A stretch of 64,000 nucleotides of DNA from Cyprinodon diabolis (taxonomy: Eukaryota; Chordata; Actinopteri; Cyprinodontiformes; Cyprinodontidae). The notes beneath the pieces were generated by a model, which was not told the DNA's origin, ran no database searches, and was given only the letters and a program-made list of their open reading frames with translations. Made by a program: the position numbers and the translations under genes. Shown here piece by piece: positions 54,601-61,179 of the stretch. Within the stretch, counting starts at the first letter, position 1. The number at the start of each line of letters is the position of its first letter. Location of the stretch: the NCBI GenBank assembly GCA_030533445.1, contig CM060078.1, forward strand, positions 28,072,091 to 28,136,090, read 5' to 3'.

Positions 54601-56993
54601 CATCTGTTCAAACACACAGCCGGCTCACTCTGCAGTATCAAACAGACTGAGCTAGTCTCTATCAGATTATTACCCTTTAGATAAATGCATGTTAGAAGAA
54701 GGGTGGCTGCAGCAACATGGCTCCTGACATCTACTGAACAGTAAGCCTACAGTGTGTCAGAGTGATCTGAATTAAACATGGGCTTCTTCAGCTCTCCAAT
54801 GCAGAAATAATGGGGGGGGGGGGGGGGGGGGGGGGGAGGTTGCTGTAGCTCTTCATGTGGTCAGCATGACATTTCCTGGACAGAAACATCCACTCACACA
54901 CTCAAGAGGTCGTTAAAAAAGGGTTTGTGTTCATAAATCCCTCTGACTGAGTTAGCCTCTGTTTGAGTGTCAGTCAGCCAGTCAGCTGTCAGTCCTTTTG
55001 TATTTCAGTTTGTCCTCTTTTTGTATTTCCAAACTTATTAAACTTCACTTTCTCCCTGTAGAGAAATAACTCACATCTCCATGGAGCTACTCTAAAATAG
55101 CCTGGATCGATATTGCTAATGTTCTGGCTGTGACAGCAGGGATTCTCTGGGATAAAAGCCAGACTGAGATGCATTCACACAATTATATCCATGTTTTCTC
55201 GTTTGCATAGATGAAAGTATGAGAAACTCTCACAGGTTTTAAATTAAGCTTCCTAAAGAAAAAAAAAATCTATTCCAGTCTGGATATAATAACTGACACA
55301 CTTTTTATGCTCGATTAGAGCCATTTACGTGCTTATATTGTTCAGCGTGACCCAGATTTAGCTACTTAGCCAAAACTTATATTGGAAAAGTTCCATATTT
55401 GTGTTAACAAATGCCAACTAAAATAACAACTACTGACCAAACAGTGAATGAGAAAATCTTTAACTTAAAAAAACTTACAAAATAACTTCTATTGTTTTCC
55501 ACGTAACCACCAAAGGAGAAATTTAAACCCATTATTGAACATAAATACACATTTCCACTCTAGTTAACGCTGCGTTTTGTGCAGATAGAAGCAGCAGTTT
55601 TGTTTGGCGGTGCCACACATTCTTTCCCAGGGGGCCGCTCTCCCCTCCAGTTGTAATTACTGTTGGCATTTAGGAAACCAGCAGCACCCCACTGCAGCTC
55701 CAGGGCCGCAGCTTAAGGTCACAACCTTTCACTGCAGCGTTGCAAGGGCCACATTGTCCATCAGCCAAAACACAAAAGTGAAGGGTCATGTAAGGCTATA
55801 GCTTCTGTATGCAAGATTCGTAAGACAGAAGCAGACAAATGTTAAGTGGGCAGAGAGAGGATGAAGAGCTTGGTTGTGCTACAGTATGCCGAGCTGTCAG
55901 GGCGGGGAACAAACCAGCTGTGTGTGCAAAGCTGAAATGAACTGGGGGACTTTTAAGGACGAGTGGCAAAGGAAGGACACGCGGTGCCTTGTAGAAGTAT
56001 TTCTCACTCTTCAAGCTTTGTCATTTACAGATCTATTCAATTTACCCTCATTAAACCCTACAAGTCAAATATTACTAAGAAACAACTTTTGCAACAGTTG
56101 TAAAGACAATTAAGCAGCTTTTCTCACAATTAAACTGAAAATATTGTCATTTTTCTATGTAAAGAGTTAAAGTTTGATCAGTTTAGATGGAAATCTTCTG
56201 CAAACTTGAATTTACAAGTCTTGCCTCAGATACTTAAAGGCTTTAGGACTGAAAATATAACCTTTAGCACAAAGATATTTAGGGTTGTTTTCTGCCCATT
56301 CTTCCACAGCAAAATTAAGGAGGTTTCTTTACCGACTACCTTATAATTAACACCATTAATCTTTCCAACTCACCCCACAGCATAATGTTGCCACCACCGT
56401 GCTGCAGTCTTTGTAAAAAAAAAAAAAAAAAGAAAAAAAAAAAGCAAAAAGGTTTATAATTATTTCTCAATGCATGTTAATTATGGCCCATTCATTCTAG
56501 AGCTTTTCTCCCCCCTTGTTCACATTCAGGATTTTTAAAGAGTCAAATTCCTGCCAAACTGGACCTCTTGTCAAATTCCTGGTGAAACTAGAAAAACTGT
56601 GTTCTTGTGACGAATGTTCTAGTAAAACTCGCTCCAACAGCTGCCAAACCCCACTCTGTATGAAAATGTTAGAATTTAAAAGCATAAAAACGTTTAGTCT
56701 TAAAAAAAAATTGTTTTAAAACCTTAAAGATGGTTCCCACCTGACTGTCAGGTGAAACAAATCTTACACAACAGGTGGGTGGACACTAAACATGGATATC
56801 ATTTGTTTCATTTAAAACAAGGTTTTTTACATGTATCTGATAAAAGTTGTATTATTTTTTTAGTGGTTACCTTGCTGTCTGTAAGTTTCCCGGAAGGTTT
56901 CTTGAAGAAAGAGGTCCTGGCTGTGAAAAAGTACTCCTCGGAGTCATCCTCCAAGCTGCTGTAGCCGCTGCTCATCGTGCTATTCCACGTCAT
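30536..56993 (-). CDS. rassf3: Ras association domain family protein 3 (RASSF3-like), complete, six coding exons
   Basis: Non-enzymatic Ras-effector/scaffold protein. RASSF1/3/5-type proteins bind Ras-like GTPases through an RA domain and Hippo-pathway kinases (MST1/2) through a SARAH helix. The spliced product is 247 aa from ATG 56975, or 253 aa from in-frame ATG 56993. By residue (247-aa numbering): 1-35 variable N terminus with MSSGYSSLE and FFTARTSFF; 36-71 linker ending LKMTL; about 76-197 RA domain (GFIKV, LHISS, LRLVAGP, LSFVLRE); 199-245 SARAH (WDAFSIPELQNFLRILDKEE). There is no C1 zinc finger, as in short RASSF3. RASSF3 is preferred over RASSF1/5 because of DVEKE and LKMTL in exon 2, AKYALYKR in exon 4, VYVCKL and LRLVAGP in exon 5, and LQNFLRILDKEE in exon 6. 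However, the FYLPQE and LRRPVTV stretches resemble RASSF1/5. Splice sites are GT/AG throughout and the frame is continuous. Introns total about 25 kb and are full of transposons. The assignment rests on family recall, not on a database search. Confidence 0.9.
30761..31030 (+). mobile_element. hAT-like MITE, family A copy 2, truncated
   Basis: Starts tagggctaaaac and shares ccattaatcgttaaatgg, tctgtcaatatg and tcacctggtttaat with the other copies. The right inverted repeat is missing. It lies in rassf3 intron 5. Confidence 0.65.
31306..31409. repeat. imperfect inverted repeat (fold-back)
   Basis: Left arm aagggttcagtttaggcaat with agttttctagaag pairs with right arm cttctagaaaattt with ttgcctaaactgaacctttc. 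The loop is about 25 bases. This ggttcagtttaggcaactgg sequence is a known kind of fish repeat. Located in rassf3 intron 5. Confidence 0.65.
31771..31886 (-). CDS. rassf3: rassf3 coding exon 5 (end of RA domain)
   Basis: 116 bases: two bases completing the valine codon, then 38 codons from YVCKLADGEKPLFLRL to EQQTGEVM. Acceptor tgttttgcag, donor gtgcga (GT kept, weak at +3 to +6). It contains the RA-domain end LRLVAGPNLDVLSFVLRE. Confidence 0.93.
33923..34120 (-). pseudogene. hAT transposase N-terminal remnant
   Basis: Starts MARKHHCYDAAPEKKKTLEP at ATG 34120 and stays open for about 65 codons. It is lysine- and arginine-rich, as hAT N termini before a BED finger often are. The rest of a transposase is absent. 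Family link is an inference from position and composition. Confidence 0.35.
34193..34225. promoter_or_regulatory. two NRF1-type palindromes inside the inner hAT
   Basis: tgcgcatgcgcc (34193-34204) and ggcgcatgcgcg (34214-34225) each contain the NRF1 core GCGCATGCGC. Their starts are 21 bases apart, two DNA turns. They lie 73-105 bases upstream of the minus-strand ATG at 34120, where a transposase promoter would be expected. Confidence 0.6.
35587..35674 (-). CDS. rassf3: rassf3 coding exon 4 (RA domain)
   Basis: 88 bases: 29 codons (VIMALLSKFTVADNP, AKYALYKR, REEQ) plus the first base of a valine codon completed in exon 5. Acceptor ccag, donor gtgagt. AKYALYKR..REEQ is the closest RASSF3-type signature in the protein. 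Confidence 0.93.
35750..35926 (-). CDS. rassf3: rassf3 coding exon 3 (start of RA domain)
   Basis: 177 bases, 59 codons, from NPTGVYTGFIKV to SSENTVKQ. Acceptor cttttag, donor gtggga, phase 0 at both ends. It carries the first strands of the RA domain (YTGFIKV, LRRPVTV) and a glycine-rich loop (RGGQRGAGGEA), then FYLPQEVSNTLHISS. As I recall it, mammalian RASSF3 lacks the FYLP segment that RASSF1/5 have, so this fish protein keeps what may be the ancestral form. Confidence 0.92.
37269..37812 (+). mobile_element. 544-bp element carrying a RecQ-like helicase start
   Basis: Flanked by a perfect 9-base duplication gtgcttaat (37260-37268 and 37813-37821). Ends are tagcctcgtgagacc on the left and ggcggagtcaggtta on the right (minus strand taacctgactccgcc), weakly inverted. 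It holds a TATA-less, CpG-bearing start region and the first exon-like piece of a helicase. Superfamily not settled: helicase-carrying DNA elements such as AcademH are one candidate, and a 9-base duplication would also fit MULE elements. Confidence 0.65.
37448..37678 (+). pseudogene. N-terminal fragment of a RecQ-like SF2 helicase, transposon-borne
   Basis: ATG 37448 gives MAASADETSVSVDIEQV, then SLKEEQNTALEAFLRGKDVF (Q-motif region) and ALLPTGFGKSSLG (Walker A, motif I of SF2 helicases). It then runs into unrelated sequence and stops. Seventy-six codons only, with no DEAD/DEAH box or later motifs, so it cannot be a working helicase. It could be exon 1 kept in an internally deleted transposon. 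Confidence 0.7.
38445..38552 (-). CDS. rassf3: rassf3 coding exon 2
   Basis: 108 bases, 36 codons, from DVEKERWGR to YLKMTL, phase 0 at both ends. It is preceded on the minus strand by a cttcatggaag acceptor and followed by a perfect gtgagt donor. The DVEKE start and LKMTL end match the RASSF3 linker before the RA domain. Confidence 0.9.
39143..39465. mobile_element. hAT-like element, family B, stand-alone copy
   Basis: Starts tagtgttgcgccgatg and ends ggtgcaacacta, inverted repeats. Flanking octamers gtgttgag (39135-39142) and gtgttgaa (39466-39473) agree at 7 of 8. Its body matches the two outer arms of the nested element at 32329-34720. Length 323 bases. In rassf3 intron 1. Confidence 0.85.
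39474..40805. other. intronic, nothing recognised
   Basis: rassf3 intron 1. Short open frames at 40137-40394 have no match that I know. AT-rich. Confidence 0.5.
40814..41689 (-). mobile_element. hAT-like MITE, family A copy 3, split by a TTAA-type element
   Basis: Starts tagggctgaaac and ends ttcagcccta, with a perfect 8-bp duplication aaagcaat (40806-40813 and 41690-41697). The body is the reverse complement of the copies at 25969 and 30761. Interrupted at 40897-41392. Confidence 0.88.
40901..41388 (+). mobile_element. TTAA-flanked element with exon-like pieces
   Basis: Starts agctacagtgtgtaat and ends attacacactgtagct, perfect 16-base inverted repeats, with TTAA directly outside both ends (40897-40900 and 41389-41392). 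Length 488 bases. Inside are two GC-rich coding-like pieces: from ATG 41064 (MEADIFALRQRRANK to ITL, then a gtattt donor-like site), and about 41240-41300 with ADVVEDILSRNARRT after a ttgag acceptor-like site. This looks like a 5' gene portion with a small intron, either from the parent element or captured. Confidence 0.75.
41698..42316. other. intronic, nothing recognised
   Basis: rassf3 intron 1. No gene or repeat family identified. Confidence 0.5.
42317..42760 (+). pseudogene. Tc1-like transposon remnant
   Basis: aaacctggtggtggcagcat (cf. the Tc1 GGGS block), then acagacgctct-like gacgctcttaatccaatctg and actgagcttaagc, all in the order of a Tc1 transposase C-terminal half, with many indels. 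The tail acataaagtccc...acattgaaggttgtg resembles the 3' end of the same family. Confidence 0.65.
42761..44643. other. intronic, nothing recognised
   Basis: rassf3 intron 1. No gene or named repeat. Short open frames only. Confidence 0.5.
44692..44706 (+). promoter_or_regulatory. candidate CTCF binding site
   Basis: ccagcaggaggcgcc matches the CTCF core consensus at 14 of 15. It lies inside the possible LTR-like repeat in rassf3 intron 1. Confidence 0.35.
45264..46610. mobile_element. hAT-like element interrupted by a solo LTR
   Basis: Starts cagtggcggccgg and ends ccagccgccactg. Perfect 8-bp target duplication ctctgcac (45256-45263 and 46611-46618). CAGTGGCGGCTGG ends are common among fish hAT MITEs. 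About half of its 1347 bases is the inserted LTR at 45788-46444. Confidence 0.9.
45788..46444 (+). mobile_element. solo LTR of a retrotransposon
   Basis: Starts tgtgacgaattc and ends ccccgtcaca, a TG...CA pair with 7-base terminal inverted repeats (tgtgacg / cgtcaca), and is flanked by a perfect 5-bp duplication gtgac (45783-45787 and 46445-46449). Near its 3' end is a polyadenylation signal in gagcacaataaatcacc. A GT-rich simple repeat (about 45985-46015) lies inside. No internal genes, so left by recombination between two LTRs. Gypsy-like or other LTR family not decided. Confidence 0.8.
46700..51299. other. intronic, simple repeats only
   Basis: rassf3 intron 1. Contains a poly-T run (about 47359-47382), a (GT)n tract (about 48058-48076) and a small hairpin (47142-47220). 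No exon or named transposon seen. Confidence 0.5.
47142..47220. repeat. short inverted repeat (hairpin)
   Basis: tttaaaaaaaacaatccact and agtggattgtttttaaactt pair with few mismatches around a 31-base loop. Possibly the ends of a very small MITE or chance palindromic sequence. Confidence 0.5.
51300..52339. mobile_element. hAT-like element, left end unclear
   Basis: The right end reads agaaccgggtttcgatcccc then atcccta. The left part has tccttatcgatccgag, ttatcgataacactatcgat. Such cgat-rich subterminal sequence with a TAGGGATGGGGATCGAAAC end is typical of a fish hAT group. A G+C-rich middle (51970-52060) could be promoter or coding remnant. No target duplication found. Confidence 0.6.
52340..56269. 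other. intronic, nothing recognised except a poly-G run
   Basis: rassf3 intron 1. No exon or repeat family identified. Holds the poly-G run at 54812. Confidence 0.5.
54812..54836 (+). repeat. poly-G run, 25 bases
   Basis: Twenty-five consecutive G, then agg. On the minus (transcribed) strand this is poly-C within rassf3 intron 1. It could form a G-quadruplex. The length is the kind often mis-sequenced. Confidence 0.95.
56270..56420 (-). pseudogene. Tc1-like transposon fragment
   Basis: tgttttctgcccattcttcc and ccccacagcataatgttgcc, caccaccgtgctgcagtc read, on the minus strand, like the GGGSIM region of a Tc1 transposase. Short and decayed, followed by A-rich simple sequence. Confidence 0.5.
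56871..56993 (-). CDS. rassf3: rassf3 coding exon 1
   Basis: From ATG 56975 it encodes 35 codons (MSSGYSSLEDDSEEYFFTAR to LTDSK), then the donor gtaacc. An in-frame ATG six codons upstream (56993) would add MTWNST, which resembles the MTW.ST start region of RASSF1C and the MT...SMSSGY start of RASSF5C. ATG 56993 has C at -3 (weak context) and ATG 56975 has A at -3 (better), so both could be used by leaky scanning. A third in-frame ATG at 57029 and another at 57101 lack family support. The exon ends in phase 0. Confidence 0.88.
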
Positions 56994-57029
56994 TTGCGGA
57001 CAAACTTCCCGACGCGGACCCGGTCGCAT

Positions 57030-57500
57030 TAAACCTCCCCCTCCTCCGAAAATAAATAATATATATTTATGCAGCTGACGTAATAAAAACAGGCCAGACA
57101 CGGAGATTACCCAGCGGGAGTCTTTGTTATCCGGTGATTCCCTCTTTCAAATCCGCTCAACTGTCTCCCTTCCTCTTCTTGGTTTACTGGAATAAGTCCA
57201 CCGGTATGGCTGAAACTCGTTTAAATTGCTCCATTTTAAAATGTAAATAACCCCACTTACTTCTTAAAGAAAAAAAAGTATATTTTGTTGGTTAAATTAA
57301 GTCGAATGAATTAATTGAAATAACCGAAATATATCCCTCTAGGTCCACAAGCCAGTCGACGCCTCTGCCCCACGGTTCAATGTGTGGCTCCTCTGTGACA
57401 GCAGGCGAGCTACAGTGAAGCCCCTCCCACTACAAGAAATTAACCAATCATCTGTCTTCAAATTTTAATTACGCCCACCCTGTATAATCAGCAGCCAATC
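57030..57500 (-). promoter_or_regulatory. rassf3: probable rassf3 promoter and 5' UTR region
   Basis: Lies directly upstream of coding exon 1 and is richer in G+C and CpG than its surroundings near 57000-57030. It holds a CRE-like TGACGTAA (57076-57083), two CCAAT boxes on the plus strand (57444-57448 and 57494-57498) and a C-rich KLF/SP-like cccctcccac (57421-57430). I see no clear TATA box. The transcription start is not determined and a further upstream non-coding exon is possible. Confidence 0.45.
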
Positions 57501-57609
57501 AGATATTTAATTACGATTTTCTAAGTTTGGTTAAAAATTAAACCCAAAAGCCTGTAGAAATATCCCACAATTAAGGCTATTCCTTCAAAACTAATTCCTT
57601 AATCTTTAT

Positions 57610-58300
57610 CAGTGGTGTCAAAACTACACTCATTTGTCACTTAGGTAGAAGTATAGATAGTGCAGTTTAAAAAACACTCTGGTAAAAGTTGAAGTTTCAA
57701 CTTGACCTCTTTACTCATGTAAAAGTTAAAAAGTGTTTGCTCCAAAAACTACTTAAAGTATAAAAGTATAAAGTAATCTTTAAAAAAAAAAACTGCCAGA
57801 TGCCACTATATGAATTGAAAGCTCAATTTTTGTATTATTTCTTGACTATTTTGTATAATTCTTTGAGACAGGGCCAAGGATGAGGGAGGTCTTGTTGGTC
57901 TCCGTCTCCATCTCCCGATACGCTCTCACCTGTGTCCGACCTTTCAAACATTTCAACATCTTTTTCTAAATCTGACATTGTAGCATTGCATAGACAATTC
58001 GCTTTTGCAATTTTAAGAACACCTGCTTGCTTCTGATGATTTCCATTGGCTAACCAATGAGTGTTTGCGTTATATGACTCATCCGAAGACACTAGTTTTC
58101 ACTAAACCGAAGCAAAGAGTAACGAGTAACATTTGTTTTAAAAACGTAAGGAATAGAAAATACAGATAGTTGTGTGAAAATGTAATGATTAGGAGTCAGA
58201 AGTAGGAGGAAAAAAAAGTAATGGCGTAAAGTATAAATACCTAAAAAGTTTACTTAAGTATAGTAATGAAGTATTTGTACTTCGTTACTTGGCACCTCTG
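57610..58300 (-). mobile_element. hAT-like element upstream of rassf3
   Basis: Starts cagtggtgtcaaaac and ends ttggcacctctg. Flanking octamers atctttat (57602-57609) and atctttgt (58301-58308) agree at 7 of 8. The acttaagtatagtaatgaag and gtatttgtacttcgttactt sequence is a well-known fish hAT end. It carries a transposase-start remnant. Confidence 0.85.
57835..58092 (-). pseudogene. hAT transposase N-terminal remnant
   Basis: 85 codons from MSSDESYNANTHWL to CLKELYKIVKK. It ends with DLPHPWPCLKELYKIV, resembling the WPYL.E.F segment just before the BED finger of some hAT transposases. Nothing of the catalytic domain is present. Confidence 0.5.
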
Positions 58301-58458
58301 ATCTTTGTGTTATTTTAATTTCCAAGAGTTTATTTCAGCAGCCTAATTCCGATATTATTTAGAAACCATAAAGAGAGCAACACTTGACAAAAACAAAAAA
58401 GAGAGAAATAACCATAACCATTGTATTAAGATAAAGCACTAGATAAATTGCTGGCATA

Positions 58459-59168
58459 CAGGGGCGTAGTCAGAAAATTTTTACAAGGGTGGCCAGGAAA
58501 TAACCAATGTACACTGAGGGGTGGCCGAAAGTTGATAGGTACCAGAACCTCGGGGTCAATCTACACTGCTCCAACAGGAAAATTAATGAGCAAAACATCC
58601 ATATTTTCTAAATAAAGACAAAATATCCTTTCCTAAAGCCTTTGCTAAAAAATAGACACATATATTTAAACATCTTCCTAGATAAAAGGTATAGTGGATA
58701 CAATTCTTTCAGGTTTGAGTTCTGGGGCGAACATCTTTCCTTTTTCATTAGTTACTTTTACCAATAATCATTCTGCAAAAAAAAAAAATAATAATAATAA
58801 TTACATTTACAAGTCCTAATAGCTATATAAATTGATTATTTAATACGTTTTTATTAAAAATATTTATCTATGATCTCACTGAATACTCCTATATGACTCT
58901 CTTTACCCCATATAGCCCAAAATCTAGTTCTGAAAAGAGCATGAATTCTTTACTTATCATCTTTAATGTCAGTATATTGATGTGCATAATTATTAACAGT
59001 GTTTTTTTGTTGTTAAGTAAATGTTAATATATGAAAAAATAAAATGTTTTAAATAATCAACTTCAGAGTATTACTGTTGCCACCATCTGTACTAGAGGGG
59101 AAAAAATGGTAGGTGTGGCCATTGATTAGCCATGGCCACCCCTGGCCCCCCGTCTAACTCCGCCCCTG
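58459..59168. mobile_element. hAT-like element
   Basis: Starts caggggcgtagtcag and ends actccgcccctg, inverted repeats. Perfect 8-bp duplication ctggcata (58451-58458 and 59169-59176). Length 710 bases, AT-rich core, no coding content. Confidence 0.9.
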
Positions 59169-59176
59169 CTGGCATA

Positions 59177-59639
59177 GCATAAACATTCCCATTATTAATC
59201 ATCACAAACCTTTTGTTGAGTGCAGTCATTCTCTAGCTTATAAACTAAAGATTGTCCCTAATATATCTTTATTCGGACTCTTTCACTCAGATAATCTCTA
59301 ATAAAACATCTGGGATAACAAAGGGCCTTAGGAATTCAACTAATTCATTTTAAAATATGAATACAACTGCTCTGTGAAGACCTAGCTGCTTTGTTAGAGA
59401 ACATCATCTCATACCGAGAAGGATGTCATCTTTAAAAGAATATAATGAGAAATTATTTTTACAATTTGCCATATGGCATATATGTCACATGACAAATGTA
59501 TAAAAAAAAATCCAGTCTGATGTGAGCAGCACTGAACACTGTAGCCCTATGTAGGATAACATCACTCAACACCCACATAAACATAGTAGGGGAAGTATCA
59601 GGCCATAAAGGAACTTTCAGGGAGGCACTTCATATCTAA
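59177..59639. other. intergenic, nothing recognised
   Basis: AT-rich, no gene or named repeat. Confidence 0.5.
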
Positions 59640-59900
59640 ATATTGGATAAACCTGGTAGAGGATGTAAAAAGCTGGAGATTGCAGAGGTTCATCTTCAAG
59701 CAGGACAGTAATCCTATGGCAAGATAAAGTCATTAGTCAGCAGATGTGTAAAGCTGGCAAAGACACACCCAAAAACGTTTGCAGCTGTATAGTAAATGCA
59801 GCAATGTGGTTTGACAAAGCACTGACTCGGGGGAGATGAGTACAAAAACATACCAAACTTTACTCAATCACAAATTAAACTTGTAACAAATGTTTAAATG
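59640..59900 (+). pseudogene. Tc1-like transposon remnant
   Basis: gattgcagaggttcatcttc, aagcaggacagtaatcc (cf. the QDN block) and then agctggcaaagacacaccc, gcagctgta, gcactgactcggggg are in the order of a Tc1 transposase C-terminal half and tail. Many deletions. Confidence 0.65.
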
Positions 59901-60489
59901 CTGCCTACAATTTTGCCTAAACTTTGCTTTTAAGCTCAAAACTCCAATCAAACATGTAGATGTGAGAAATAAAAAGTTAAAATATGTAAAAAATAAAAAA
60001 TAAAAAGAAATCAGGACTCTTCTAAAGCATTGCAGCTGTAAAGCTCATAATTATAAACTATTAGGACTATAAATTGCAAAAATGGTCTAATCTGCAAAAA
60101 AGTAGATGAAGACATGAAACATTTGCCCACAAAGATTAAATCATTACACCATATTGAAGCCACCACCACACTGTTATGAAGAAATGACTAGACATCAATG
60201 CAAACCATCTGCTAAACACAGAACTGTAAAACAAAAGACATCCATTTCTCATGGGTTTTTTTTTCCTTTCTGTATGTGAGGGAATTGCACTCAGATGCAA
60301 AAAAAAAAAGCAGTTTACTTCTGCTCATTTCAACAGGTTCACTTAGACCTCAGTAAAGCCAACATATGGTTTGCAACAGAGTATAAAGTTACCAACACCA
60401 CTAAAAAAAGAGGCAGGACATTAAAGAGGGATGCTGCAGCTGGAAGACTAATGTGTGGAAAAAGAACAGTAAAAATCTTATTTCATTTT
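59901..60489. other. intergenic, nothing recognised
   Basis: AT-rich. aagccaccaccacact near 60160 could be another trace of a Tc1 element. Confidence 0.4.
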
Positions 60490-61172
60490 TACGGAGGAGG
60501 ATTAGGGCCACTGAAAAAAAAAAAAAAAAAGTTAACTGATTTTGAAATTTTATTTCAGTATATTTTGAGAAAAGTCAGAATCAGGGTCAGAATTCCGACT
60601 TTAATCTCAGAATTCTGAATTTAATCTCAGAATTCTGACTTTTTTTCTCAGGATTCTGACTTTAATCTTAGAATTCTGACTTTTATCTCATAATTTTGGA
60701 TGTAGATGGGCACTATGAAGGAAGAGATGTGGGAGCACTCAGCTTCACTGACAAAGATGTGAGTTGTTTGAGAGGGCCAGTGACACATTGGTGGAAAATA
60801 CCCGGGGGTCCTCGGTGATACTATTTCATTAATGGAGGAGCAGAAGGTGATTAAAACAAGAGAGCTAGTTCAGTCTTTAAAACAGACATCGCTACGGCTT
60901 GATGCTAACATGTTTGTTAGCTGTCAGAATTCAGCCAGAATTCACAGATTAAAGTTAGAATTCTGAGATTAAAGTCGGAATTCTGCGAAAAAAGTCAGAA
61001 TTCTGAAATTAAAGTCAAAATTCTGAGAGAAAAGCCAAAATTTTGAAGAAAAAGTCAGAATTCTGAGAATAACGTCAGAATTCGGACTTTTTTCTTAGAT
61101 TATACTGAGATAAAATTTAAAAATCAGTTAAATTACAAAAAAAAAATTAAGTGGCCCTAATCCTCTTCCGTA
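60490..61172. mobile_element. fold-back element made of TCAGAATTCTGA-type units
   Basis: The ends are near-perfect inverted repeats: left gaggattagggccact, right agtggccctaatcctc. They are flanked by a 6-base direct repeat cattttt-like (cattttt at 60484; cattttg at 61173). The left arm (60580-60690) has repeated cagaattctgactttaatct units and the right arm (60930-61090) repeats their complement (agattaaagtcggaattctg). The whole could fold into a long hairpin. About 240 bases of unrelated sequence sit in the middle. No coding content. Confidence 0.75.
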
Positions 61173-61179
61173 CATTTTG

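Noticed and set aside
56976..57101. Longer N-terminal extension of rassf3 starting MSGLFLLRQ at 57101
   Set aside because: The upstream part is glycine-rich and resembles no RASSF protein. It looks like 5' UTR that happens to be open. Only the last six residues (MTWNST) have family support.
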